Assembly: GCA_903873545.1 (NCBI GenBank)
Contig: CAIQPA010000163.1
Coordinates: forward strand, 1-9,311
Source of the DNA: an uncultured delta proteobacterium
Lineage (GTDB): Bacteria > Myxococcota_A > Bradymonadia > REDH01
Reading direction: 5' to 3'
Length of the DNA stretch: 9,311 bases
Part shown: positions 1 to 7,653 of the stretch, in pieces
Position numbering within the stretch: the stretch's first letter is position 1
How the letters are laid out: each line of letters starts with the position of its first letter
Position numbers and translations under genes: made by a program
The notes under the pieces: generated by a model
The model's database searches: none
The model's input: only the letters and a program-made list of their open reading frames with translations
Told to the model about the DNA's origin: nothing

Positions 1-1380
1 CTCGTGGAAGAGGGCCCCTACGTTCCGGTGAAGGAGCGGGGCTACGATGTCTGGACAGGGTTCCGGAGCTCGTGGCGCGACTGCGGCTTTCAGGTGGCCG
101 AGGGGCGGTTGTTCCTGCCCATCATCCAGGGAATGGGCGTGGGCGGCACAACGACGATGAACGGTGCCATCTGCCATCGCATGAAGCCGGAGCTGCACGC
201 GGAGTGGGTGCGTGACCACAAGCTTCCGGAGAACCTCTCGTTCGAGGAGTTCAGCCGCATCTACGACCGGGTCGACCAGGAGCTGCAGATTGCTCCGGCG
301 CCCGAAGAGGTGCTGGGCCGTCACAACACGCTGCTCCGCGACGGGCTCGAGGCCATCGGCTTTTCGCACAACCCGATCCGCCGCAACGTGGTGGGCTGTC
401 AGGGGTCGTCGCGCTGCATCCAGGGCTGCCCGACCGCTGCGAAGCAGAGCATGGATCAGACCTACCTGCCCTTCGCGCTCCGCAAGGGTGCGCGGCTGTA
501 TGCAGAGTGCCGCGTCTCGAAGATTGTGCGGGTGAATGGACGCGCGGGGTTGGTGGAGGCGCAGTTCGTCTCGTCACCGGACCGTCTGAAGGGGCCGAAG
601 GCGACCTTCCGTGCGCGTCGGGCCGTGCTGCTCGCGGCCAGCGCCATCCAGACGCCGCTGCTGCTTGCAGCGAGCGGCATCGGCAAGGAGAGCGGGCTCG
701 TCGGTCAGCGGTTCCAGTGCCATCCCGGCATCAGCCTGCTCGGTGAGTTCGAAGAGCCGGTGCGGATGTGGGAGAGCGTGACGCAGGGCTACGAGTCGAC
801 CCATCTCTGGACCGACCGGCTCAAGTTCGAGACGGTCTCCATTCCGCTCGACAACGCGGCGGCCCGGTTCGATGGCTACGGCAAGAAGCTGATGGAGAAT
901 GTGGAGCGTGTGGGCCACCTCGCCTGCTGGGGCGTGCATGTGCGGTCCGAGGCGCATGGCCGCATCTACCGCGACTTCACGGGCCGGACGCGCATCAAGT
1001 ACGACATGACCGATGGCGATGTGATCCGGCTGAAGCGGGGGCTCAAGCTGATGGCGAAGATGCTGTTTGCGGCGGGCGCGAAGTCGGTGTCGCCGGGCGT
1101 CCACGGCCTTCCCAAGCGGATGGACCATCCGGATCAGATGGAGGCGCTCGACCAGCTCGATAACAGCCCGAACCGGTACCACGGCATCGCGTCGCACATG
1201 TTCGGAACCGCCGTCATGGGCGCCGACCGGAAGCGGAGCGTGGTAGGCTTCGACGGTCAGGTTCACGAGATGCCGGGCCTCTATGTGCTCGACAGCTCTA
1301 CCTTCCCGACCAACCTGGGTGTGAACCCGCAGAACTCCATCATTGCGTGGAGCTGGCTCTGCTCGGAGAAGCTGGCCTAG
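1..1380 (+). CDS. GMC-family FAD-dependent oxidoreductase, C-terminal part (5' end outside window)
   Basis: Glucose-methanol-choline oxidoreductases oxidise alcohols, sugars or sterols using FAD. The frame is open from base 1 and the first residues (LVEEGPYVP) match the strand just after the N-terminal FAD-binding GxGxxG loop, so the true start lies upstream and roughly 40-60 residues are missing; the GTG at base 4 is not a credible start. Numbering from that GTG, the FAD-contacting segment GMGVGGTTTMNG is at residues 43-54. A cysteine group C132-x5-C138-x3-C142 follows, and the C-terminal GMC signature is SHMFGTAVMG (397-406) plus GVNPQNS (439-445). H398 and N441 align with the active-site His/Asn pair of cholesterol and alcohol oxidases (His/His in glucose oxidase). 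No substrate can be assigned. It is convergent with the minus-strand helicase, 9 bp beyond its TAG stop, so it is not in that operon. Family call is firm; substrate and physiological role are unknown. Confidence 0.93.
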   Translation, partial: LVEEGPYVPVKERGYDVWTGFRSSWRDCGFQVAEGRLFLPIIQGMGVGGTTTMNGAICHRMKPELHAEWVRDHKLPENLSFEEFSRIYDRVDQELQIAPAPEEVLGRHNTLLRDGLEAIGFSHNPIRRNVVGCQGSSRCIQGCPTAAKQSMDQTYLPFALRKGARLYAECRVSKIVRVNGRAGLVEAQFVSSPDRLKGPKATFRARRAVLLAASAIQTPLLLAASGIGKESGLVGQRFQCHPGISLLGEFEEPVRMWESVTQGYESTHLWTDRLKFETVSIPLDNAAARFDGYGKKLMENVERVGHLACWGVHVRSEAHGRIYRDFTGRTRIKYDMTDGDVIRLKRGLKLMAKMLFAAGAKSVSPGVHGLPKRMDHPDQMEALDQLDNSPNRYHGIASHMFGTAVMGADRKRSVVGFDGQVHEMPGLYVLDSSTFPTNLGVNPQNSIIAWSWLCSEKLA

Positions 1381-1389
1381 GCCGGCGAC
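1371..1389. other. Convergent gene junction with CTAG-centred inverted repeat
   Basis: The GMC stop (TAG, 1378-1380) and the helicase stop (1390-1392 on the minus strand) are separated by only 9 bp. Bases 1371-1386 form an imperfect palindrome centred on CTAG, with a perfect 10-bp core at 1374-1383. As RNA it could fold into a 6-bp stem (one G-U pair) with a CUAG tetraloop on the plus strand. There is no T-run on either side, so it does not qualify as a standard intrinsic terminator; a weak bidirectional transcription barrier is possible but unproven. Confidence 0.25.
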
Positions 1390-4300
1390 TCAGCGGGGGG
1401 CTGCGAGTGCGGCCGTGATGCGGGCCAGCTCCGCCTCGCGGTCGCGGTGCCAATCTCGGGCGCTGATGGAGAGGGTCTTCCAGCTGCGAGCCGTGAGGAC
1501 CTGCGGTGTGTGGACATGTCGGGCATGGGCCGACTCGACCTGGCTGCCCTCGTCGCAGAGGATGCCCAGCGCATAGCTGTGCGGGTCGTTCGGAGCGACG
1601 ACAGCGACGGGGACCCGGAAGGAGGAGGTGCCGACATCGAGCTGGGTGGTGTGGCCCAGCGCCTCGAGTGCGAGCGCGACCTGGACCTTGAGCGGTTGCA
1701 GGAAGGCAGGACGGTGGCTGGCGCCGGCGGGCTTGGCCACCTGGCGGTAGGCGCGCAGGAGCTCGAGTGTGCGTTCGGCCTGCGCCTTGCGGCCAGCGGA
1801 GAGGTGCCAGGCGAACTCGAGGAAGGCCTTGAACAGGCGGGGTCCTTCGTGGGTGGTGTTGGCGACGGAGAGCAGCGTGGGCTCGAAGGAGGCGACGATG
1901 CAGATCTGCCGCTTGGCGCGTGAGACGGCGACGTTGAGGCGGCGCTCGCCACCCTTCTGGCCGAGCGGGCCGAAGCGGGCTGGTACGTAGCGTTCGCTGT
2001 TTCCATCTTTGCGTTTGCGCTGCGCAGGTGCGTGGCCGAGCGAGAAGATGATGATGTCGCGCTCGTCGCCCTGAACCGATTCGAGGTTCTTGACGAAGGG
2101 GCGCTCGTCCATGCGCTCGCGGGCGAGCGCGGTGCGGTAGTTTGCATCGAAGGCGGCGTCTGATTCGCAGCGGCTGTCGAGGGCGTCGAGGATGGCCTGG
2201 CGCTGCTGGATGTTGAAGGTAACGACGCCCAGGCTCTCGCCCGGGCGGTCGACCATGAGGCTGGCGACGAGGTCGACGACCCGCTCCGCTTCGACCTTGT
2301 TGACACCCTCGAGATAGGTGGCGCCATCGACCTGGATCCAGCTGATCTGGGCCTGCGCGGCCGCGCTTCGGGTGGCGGGGATGGTGGAGAGGTTGCCCTG
2401 GTACATGGCATGGTTGGAGAAGGCGATGAGCTCCTCGAAGAGGCAGCGGTAGTGCCAGCGCAGGCCGATGTGGGGGACGCGGGAGCGGGCGAGGACGAGG
2501 AGCGATTCGCCGTCGAGGAGTTCGCGTGATTCACGGTCGTCTTCGGGGACCTCCTCGGGGTCGTCGGCGCTCTGGAAGAAGCTGGTCGGAGGCATCTGGT
2601 GCTCGTCGCCGGCAATGACGACGCGCTGCCCGCGGAGGAGCACCGGGAAGCCTGAGCCGACGGTGCACTGCGAGGCCTCGTCCATGATGACGAGGTCGAA
2701 GATGGGCTCGCGGGGGAAGAGGACGCTGAGGGTCTCGGGCGAGACGAGCCAGACGGGGAGGAGGTCGAAGAGGCCCTCCTCTGCGTAAGTGCGGACGAAG
2801 GTGCGGAGCGGCATGCGGCTGCGCTGCTTGCGTGCCTCCTTGAGGAGCCCCTCTTTGGTGGACTGGAGTTCGGTGCGGCGTTTGCCCTTTTCGGCGTCGA
2901 TGACCTGCAGGAGCGGGGCCTCGTTGCGGAGCGCGACAACCCGCTGTGCGGCGCTGCCCGTGAGCTCCGCGGTGAGTGCTTGGAGCCGCGCCTCTGCTGT
3001 CTCGAGCGGGCCTACGCTGGTGGTGTTGTCGAGGTCTGCAACAGCCGGTTCGCGTGCCGTGATGCTGTCGACCTGCGCCTGTGCCCAGCCGCGGAGCACG
3101 GCAGCTCGCCAGCCCGCAGCGGGGGCTGTGGCGTGGCGCTCACAGAGGCGGGCGAGCAGGGGGCGGGCGGTTGGGTGGAGCGCGATGGCCGAGGCGATGG
3201 CGCGGTCTGCAGCGGTGATGGCGCGGGAGTGAGAGGCAACGATCGTGGCGAGGTCGCGGAGCGCCTTGGGTGGCGCGTCGGCGCTCAGCGTGGGGAAGAT
3301 GACGTGGAGTGCGGCGCGCTCGGCGGCGGCCTGCTGAAGCAGGGTGAGTGCCTCGCTGAGCTGCAGCAGCCGGCTGCGCCAGGCGCCGATGCCGACGACG
3401 CTGGCCGCGGGCCAGAGGTCGAGAGCTACGAGCGCCTCGCGGTGGGGCTCGAGGCTGCCCAGCTGCGAGAGGGTGGCAGAGAGGATGACGACCTGGGCGC
3501 GGGCCTCGTCGCGTGAGGCCGGCAGGACGAGCTCGCCGCCGAGTGTCTGGTAGACGCCGCGGAGGGCGCGCCAGCCGTTGCTGGCTGCGAGGCGGCGGCG
3601 GACCTCTAGGAGGAGCGAGGCAGTGACGGGCTCGGCAGCCCGCTCAGGCCACTCTGTGGCGAGCCACCGGCGCATGGCGGCCTGCGCAGACCACCACGAG
3701 GGGAGGAACCAGCGGTACCAGGCGGGGGCAGTGGCGAGCGCGACGGGCAGCATGGCCCGGGCCTCGTCGGTCTCCTGCGCGAAGACGGGTTGCGGCGTGC
3801 TATCGATGGCCTCGGCGGCCTGCTCCCAGGTGGCGAGCCCCTCGGGAATGGAGCGGATGTTTGCGCTGCCCGCTGCCGGCAGCCAGGCCGCGCTACCGCC
3901 CGCCTTTCCTGCCGCAGAGGCCCGGAGGATGAGGCCCGCGAAGAGCTGTTCGGCGGGGAGGTCGAGCGCACGGGCGACGGCGACCGCGGCATGGAGCGCG
4001 GGGAGCCGTGAGGCTGCTGCGGCGGGCTCGAGACCGGTCGCGCGGAGCACGACCTCGGCCTGTTCGGTGAGCTGCGCGGTGGCGTTGATGCGGCCGCGGA
4101 GCGTCTCCCAGTCTGTGGCGGAGGAGGCGGCGAAGGAGGCGCGGGGACGCTCGTCGCCGGGGAGCAGGTGGGGCGACGAGGCGAGCAGGGTGGCGTGCGG
4201 CTGCACGGCCGCGAGGGCCTGCGCGAGCGCCTCTGCGGCGGTGGCAGAGAGGTCGGCGAGCGCGGCAGGCGAGAAGGCCGTCAGCTCCTCGAGTGCGGCC

Positions 4301-7161
4301 AGTCCGGCGTGGAGCTCTCCCAGCGTGGGGAGGTCGTCGTCGTGGCGGAGCGCAAGGAGCTCACTGCGCGCGTCGAGCTCCTTCGACAGGTCGCCGCTCA
4401 GCGTGGTGGCCTGTGTGTGGCCAGCTTCGCGGAAGCTGTGCGGGGCAGGCGCCTCGAGCCGGCGGACGACCTGCTCGAAGAGGGCCTTTCGATCATCGGA
4501 GACATCGTGAACCACGGCGAGGAGGTGGCGGAGGCCCACGCCCTCGAGGCGGTGTGCGACGACATCGAGGGCGGCCCGTTTTTCGCAGACGACAGCGACG
4601 CGGCAGCCCCGCGCGAGCGCGTCGGCGACGAGGTTGACGATGACCTGGCTCTTGCCCGTTCCCGGCGGTCCGTCGACTACGAGTGCCCGCGTCTCATGGG
4701 TTCGCGAGAGCACGGCGAGCTGGCTTGGGTCGGCATAGACGACCGGCTCTATGTCGGTCGGTGCGATGCCGAGCGGCTCTTCGACGCCGAGCGCTTCGCG
4801 GAGGTGGGGCGGGAGGACGAGTCCTGCGACGCCGAGGAGCGCAGGCGCGTTCTGGTTGGGGTCGGAGAGCGCGTCGAGGAGCCCGTTGTAGTCCTGCAGG
4901 AGGTCGGAGCCGGATTGGGGAAAGAGGCCGAGGACGGCGGCCTCCTCGATCTCAAGCGCTGCGCCTTTGCCGGAGGCCTCGGACCAGGGTCGCAGGGCTT
5001 TGAGGGTTCCGGAGAGCGGCTTGGCGGAGAGGCCCACCACGGCGAGCTCTGCGAGGAGGGCGTCGGAGTCTTGCGCGGCGAGGGTGTGGAACTTCTCCAT
5101 GAGCGCGTCGGGCAGCGCATATCCGAGCTTGGAGAAGAGGAGGCGGAGCAGCGCCTGGTTTGCGACGGGCAGTTCATCTTCGCGGGCGACGAGGCTCCAG
5201 GAACGGCCTCCGCGCTCGTCGACGACGAGGTCGGTCGGATAGAGGACGAGCGGGCCGCGGACATCGTAGCCGCCCGCCGAACCGGTGAGGAAGGGATAGC
5301 CGAGGTAGAGCTCGCAGGCGCCGGATTCTTCGAGCCTGGCGCGGTGCTCGCGGTAGAGGGCCTTGATGCGCGTTGCGACCTTGGCGGCTGCGCCCGCTCG
5401 TCCCACCTCTGCAGCCTCGACGAGCGTGGCGGGATGGGCGACCTTTGCGAAGGCGAGGATGCGCTCGGAGAGGCCCTCGGAGATGGCGTCGAGCTCGGAG
5501 AGGTCGACGGCAAATCGACCCGCAACGCGGAGCCTGACGGAGGGTGAACGGCCGTCGCCAGAGACCAGCTCGTCGCGCAGTCGGAGGACGCCGCGGCGGA
5601 GCTGCTCGCGCGCGGGCTCGAGCGAGGCGGCGGCCGCTGCAACGACGGGTGCGGGATGGATGAGTTCGACAGTGAAGGGGGTGTCGAGGTCGAGCGTCTT
5701 GAGGTCGGCGGGGGTGCGGAGGTTGTAGTGGCGGAGCGAGCCCTCCATGACGGTCAGCAGCGCCTCGCGGGTGGAGCCGCCAAGGAGCCGCATGAGCCGG
5801 CGGAGGGTGGTGAGGCCGCCGCCGCGCCGACCGATGCTGAAGAGGTGGGCATCGAGCGCGTTGGAGCTCTCGCTGGCACGCGGCGGTATCTGGACGGCGG
5901 AGGGCTTGCTCTCGTCGTCGGCCTCGACGGTCAGCTCGCCGAGCATGGGTGGCAGCGAGCTGCGGTAGAGGTCGCCGGCGCCGATGAGGTCGCCGATCTG
6001 GTAGATGCGGTTGAGCTCGCGCTTGGTGGCTTTGCCGTCGACAAGGATGATGTGGGAGAGGAGCGAGAGGATGCCGAGCTTCTGGTCGGTCGAGGCGACC
6101 GCGGCGATGGGGGCAAGCTCCTCGAGTCGGCGCGAGGCGACGGCGGGGTCGAGGTAGGAGCGCCAGTCGGGGACGAGGGAGGCGAAGGCGGCCTCGAGCG
6201 GCGTGCCTTCGGACTCCTCGATCTCGCCATCGGACTCTGCGACGAGAACGGCTGCGGCGAGCGCGAACTCCTTGAGGTCGGTGGAGCCCTTGGCGGGTTC
6301 GCCGGCCACCTGAAGAGAGGCGGCGTAGCGCTCCACGAGATCGGTGATCTGCTGCTCGACCGCCGCGGCCTGCGCGGTGGCCGAACCGCCCGTGAGGCCG
6401 GCCCCGGCCGGTGTTGCGGCGAAGCGCTCCAAGGCCCAGAGGCGGAGGTAGGATTCGCTGCCGACGGGCGGCTCTCCGGTTCCTGCGAGTAGCGCGCTTA
6501 CGAGTTCGTTGCACTGGCGGAGGAGGCCATCCACATCGCCGCCGAGAGACGAGGCCTCGAGGCCGGACTGCATGGCGAGGAACTGGGTCGCGACCGCCTT
6601 GAGAGAGCGGGTGGCGGCGAGCGCGGCGCGGTCGGCGGAGATCTCGCGGGCGAGCAGGTAGGCAGCCACGGCAGGCGGCGCGGTGGTCCGTTCATCGAGG
6701 AGCCAGCTCAGCGCCCGGGTCGCGGCGACGGCTGCGCCTGAGGCGAGGCCATGGAGGAGCTGGTGGCCGAGCTGGTGGCCGAGGTAGGCGACGGCGGCCT
6801 GGTCGTCGAAGAGCCCGAGCGTCGAGGCGGGGATCTGCAGGAGCAGTGGCGCAGGTGCGAGGAGCAGCGCTGGGTCTTCGGCGTCTGCGCCTGCATAAAG
6901 TTCGACGGCCTGCGTGACGCCGAGGCGGGCTGCGGCGGTGGCGAGAGCGGCGGCGAGCTGCGGCGAGGCGGCCGCAGTGAGGCGCTGCGCTGTGCCCATG
7001 AGGGTAGCGCGGAGGGCAGGGTCGGGCGCCGGCGCTGGCGGCGCGCCAGGGCCGTCGAAGGCGGCTGCGAGGCGTTCGAACCAGACCGTTTCGGCGTCGC
7101 AACGGAGAGCGTCGAGATCGAGGGAGGGTAACGGTGCGCGCGAAGCGGTGAGATGGCTCAA
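1390..7161 (-). CDS. Giant multidomain SF1 helicase: M48-like / TerB-like / DUF4011-type pre-helicase / SF1 core / Vsr-like C-terminus
   Basis: 1923-residue protein, probably a cytoplasmic ATP-dependent nucleic-acid translocase; no signal peptide seen. Domains in order: M48-peptidase-like, residues ~75-250 (H129QLGH133, E173 in EISADRAAL); TerB-like, ~296-395 (DG 311-312 and DG 375-376, each followed by a conserved Glu); a segment like that preceding the ATPase in DUF4011-type helicases, ~600-800 (GPLVLYPTDL, 636-645; LFPQSGSDLLQDY, 746-758); SF1 helicase, ~808-1760, with Walker A GPPGTGKS (831-838), Walker B DEAS (1494-1497), GDEHQMPP (1518-1525), LRWHYR (1567-1572), SVQGDERD (1695-1702) and LNVAVSRAK (1742-1750); Vsr/MTES_1575 endonuclease-like, ~1820-1915. 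The helicase motifs are intact. The peptidase motif lacks its catalytic Glu (Q130), and the nuclease domain has P1851 and L1868 where Asp and Glu are expected. Start: TTG at 7159-7161, chosen because AGGAGGG lies 4 nt upstream and no better start is nearby. It is last in a minus-strand gene series, 60 bp after cytidine deaminase. Helicase call firm; flanking domains by motif only; defence role inferred. Confidence 0.93.
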   Translation of the reverse strand: MSHLTASRAPLPSLDLDALRCDAETVWFERLAAAFDGPGAPPAPAPDPALRATLMGTAQRLTAAASPQLAAALATAAARLGVTQAVELYAGADAEDPALLLAPAPLLLQIPASTLGLFDDQAAVAYLGHQLGHQLLHGLASGAAVAATRALSWLLDERTTAPPAVAAYLLAREISADRAALAATRSLKAVATQFLAMQSGLEASSLGGDVDGLLRQCNELVSALLAGTGEPPVGSESYLRLWALERFAATPAGAGLTGGSATAQAAAVEQQITDLVERYAASLQVAGEPAKGSTDLKEFALAAAVLVAESDGEIEESEGTPLEAAFASLVPDWRSYLDPAVASRRLEELAPIAAVASTDQKLGILSLLSHIILVDGKATKRELNRIYQIGDLIGAGDLYRSSLPPMLGELTVEADDESKPSAVQIPPRASESSNALDAHLFSIGRRGGGLTTLRRLMRLLGGSTREALLTVMEGSLRHYNLRTPADLKTLDLDTPFTVELIHPAPVVAAAAASLEPAREQLRRGVLRLRDELVSGDGRSPSVRLRVAGRFAVDLSELDAISEGLSERILAFAKVAHPATLVEAAEVGRAGAAAKVATRIKALYREHRARLEESGACELYLGYPFLTGSAGGYDVRGPLVLYPTDLVVDERGGRSWSLVAREDELPVANQALLRLLFSKLGYALPDALMEKFHTLAAQDSDALLAELAVVGLSAKPLSGTLKALRPWSEASGKGAALEIEEAAVLGLFPQSGSDLLQDYNGLLDALSDPNQNAPALLGVAGLVLPPHLREALGVEEPLGIAPTDIEPVVYADPSQLAVLSRTHETRALVVDGPPGTGKSQVIVNLVADALARGCRVAVVCEKRAALDVVAHRLEGVGLRHLLAVVHDVSDDRKALFEQVVRRLEAPAPHSFREAGHTQATTLSGDLSKELDARSELLALRHDDDLPTLGELHAGLAALEELTAFSPAALADLSATAAEALAQALAAVQPHATLLASSPHLLPGDERPRASFAASSATDWETLRGRINATAQLTEQAEVVLRATGLEPAAAASRLPALHAAVAVARALDLPAEQLFAGLILRASAAGKAGGSAAWLPAAGSANIRSIPEGLATWEQAAEAIDSTPQPVFAQETDEARAMLPVALATAPAWYRWFLPSWWSAQAAMRRWLATEWPERAAEPVTASLLLEVRRRLAASNGWRALRGVYQTLGGELVLPASRDEARAQVVILSATLSQLGSLEPHREALVALDLWPAASVVGIGAWRSRLLQLSEALTLLQQAAAERAALHVIFPTLSADAPPKALRDLATIVASHSRAITAADRAIASAIALHPTARPLLARLCERHATAPAAGWRAAVLRGWAQAQVDSITAREPAVADLDNTTSVGPLETAEARLQALTAELTGSAAQRVVALRNEAPLLQVIDAEKGKRRTELQSTKEGLLKEARKQRSRMPLRTFVRTYAEEGLFDLLPVWLVSPETLSVLFPREPIFDLVIMDEASQCTVGSGFPVLLRGQRVVIAGDEHQMPPTSFFQSADDPEEVPEDDRESRELLDGESLLVLARSRVPHIGLRWHYRCLFEELIAFSNHAMYQGNLSTIPATRSAAAQAQISWIQVDGATYLEGVNKVEAERVVDLVASLMVDRPGESLGVVTFNIQQRQAILDALDSRCESDAAFDANYRTALARERMDERPFVKNLESVQGDERDIIIFSLGHAPAQRKRKDGNSERYVPARFGPLGQKGGERRLNVAVSRAKRQICIVASFEPTLLSVANTTHEGPRLFKAFLEFAWHLSAGRKAQAERTLELLRAYRQVAKPAGASHRPAFLQPLKVQVALALEALGHTTQLDVGTSSFRVPVAVVAPNDPHSYALGILCDEGSQVESAHARHVHTPQVLTARSWKTLSISARDWHRDREAELARITAALAAPR
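6760..6783 (-). repeat. Perfect 12-bp tandem duplication encoding LGHQ-LGHQ in the M48-like motif
   Basis: Two identical, adjacent 12-bp units (6760-6771 and 6772-6783) encode Leu-Gly-His-Gln twice, residues 127-134 of the helicase-fusion protein. This is exactly where an M48 peptidase carries its zinc-binding HExxH helix. The first unit supplies Gln130 where the catalytic Glu should stand; one base change (GAG to CAG) would account for both the loss of Glu and the perfect repeat. Seen directly; the evolutionary order is inference. Confidence 0.9.
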
Positions 7162-7165
7162 GGGA

Positions 7166-7172
7166 CCCTCCT
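7166..7172 (-). promoter_or_regulatory. Strong Shine-Dalgarno deciding a TTG start of the helicase-fusion gene
   Basis: Read on the minus strand, AGGAGGG lies 4 nt before the TTG at 7159-7161. It is the best ribosome-binding site in the window and supports the non-ATG start. It also implies that the large protein is translated independently of cytidine deaminase, whose stop is 60 bp upstream. Confidence 0.8.
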
Positions 7173-7221
7173 GAAATGATGCAGCGAGGGTATCCGCGGC
7201 TGCGCCGCCTCACAAGTGGCG

Positions 7222-7653
7222 CTAGCGCTTCAGCGCGCTCGCGGCCTCGAGATCATGCTGGCTGAAGTTGGAGGGCAGCAGCGTTGCGAGCGACTGCTCC
7301 GCCCGTCCGCCGTCGACCGTCGTCGAGATGACAAGCATCGCCGGGTTGAACTCGGCGAGCACCTGCCGGCACATGCCGCAGGGGAAGGTGGGGTACTCGG
7401 TCGCGGTGATGACGAGCACGGCGATGAGCTCCTTGTCTGCCGCCATCACGGCGCCGGAGATGGCGTTCCGCTCGGCGCAGATGGTGGCGCCGTAGCTTGC
7501 GTTCTCGATGTTGCAGCCGGCGTAGATGCGGCCGGTTGCCGAGAGCAGCGCCGCACCCACTAGGAAGTTGGAGTAGGGGGCATGCGCGAGCTGCATCGCA
7601 GCCTTCGCGGCGGCGTAGAGCTCTGCTTCTTGCTGGGCGGTGGGACGGTTCAT
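7222..7653 (-). CDS. cdd: Cytidine deaminase (zinc-dependent, tetrameric type)
   Basis: Hydrolytic deamination of cytidine and deoxycytidine to uridine and deoxyuridine in pyrimidine salvage; cytoplasmic. The 143-residue length is normal for the small homotetrameric class. The zinc site is complete: C59-A-E61-R (TICAERNA) supplies one ligand and the catalytic Glu, and P91-C92-G-M-C95 supplies the other two cysteines. The substrate loop CNIENASYG (residues 47-55) and N-terminal YSNFLVGAA (27-35) are also canonical. The ATG at 7651-7653 overlaps the PNP stop as ATGA, and a GAGGTG Shine-Dalgarno (7659-7664) sits 5 nt before it inside the PNP gene, so the two are translationally coupled. The pairing with PNP marks a nucleoside-salvage unit. 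Nothing is missing or odd, apart from a 10-bp palindrome around the TAG stop. Confidence 0.97.
   Translation of the reverse strand: MNRPTAQQEAELYAAAKAAMQLAHAPYSNFLVGAALLSATGRIYAGCNIENASYGATICAERNAISGAVMAADKELIAVLVITATEYPTFPCGMCRQVLAEFNPAMLVISTTVDGGRAEQSLATLLPSNFSQHDLEAASALKR

Noticed and set aside
4..6. GTG as the start codon of the GMC oxidoreductase
   Set aside because: The protein would lack the FAD-binding GxGxxG loop, and the frame is open to the window edge with family-like sequence, so the gene is cut, not short.
1377..2939. Long minus-strand open frame (520 codons) overlapping the helicase 3' half
   Set aside because: Ser/Pro/Arg/Ala-rich translation with no domain, in a different frame from conserved helicase motifs IV-VI. 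Same reasoning for 5174-6514 and 4749-5642 on the minus strand and 574-1266 opposite the GMC gene.
4168..5547. Long plus-strand open frame (459 codons) opposite the helicase gene
   Set aside because: Gly/Glu/Arg-rich composition without recognisable motifs, lying antisense to the well-supported helicase domains; typical of high-GC antisense frames.
7196..7208. GC-rich hairpin (5-bp stem, 3-nt loop) between cdd and the helicase gene as an intrinsic terminator
   Set aside because: Short stem and no T-run after it; such stems are frequent by chance at this GC content.
7222..7653. Cytidine deaminase as a nucleotide-depleting defence effector paired with the helicase
   Set aside because: All motifs are of the ordinary free-nucleoside cytidine deaminase, coupled to PNP. 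It lacks the features of dCTP or dCMP deaminases used in defence.
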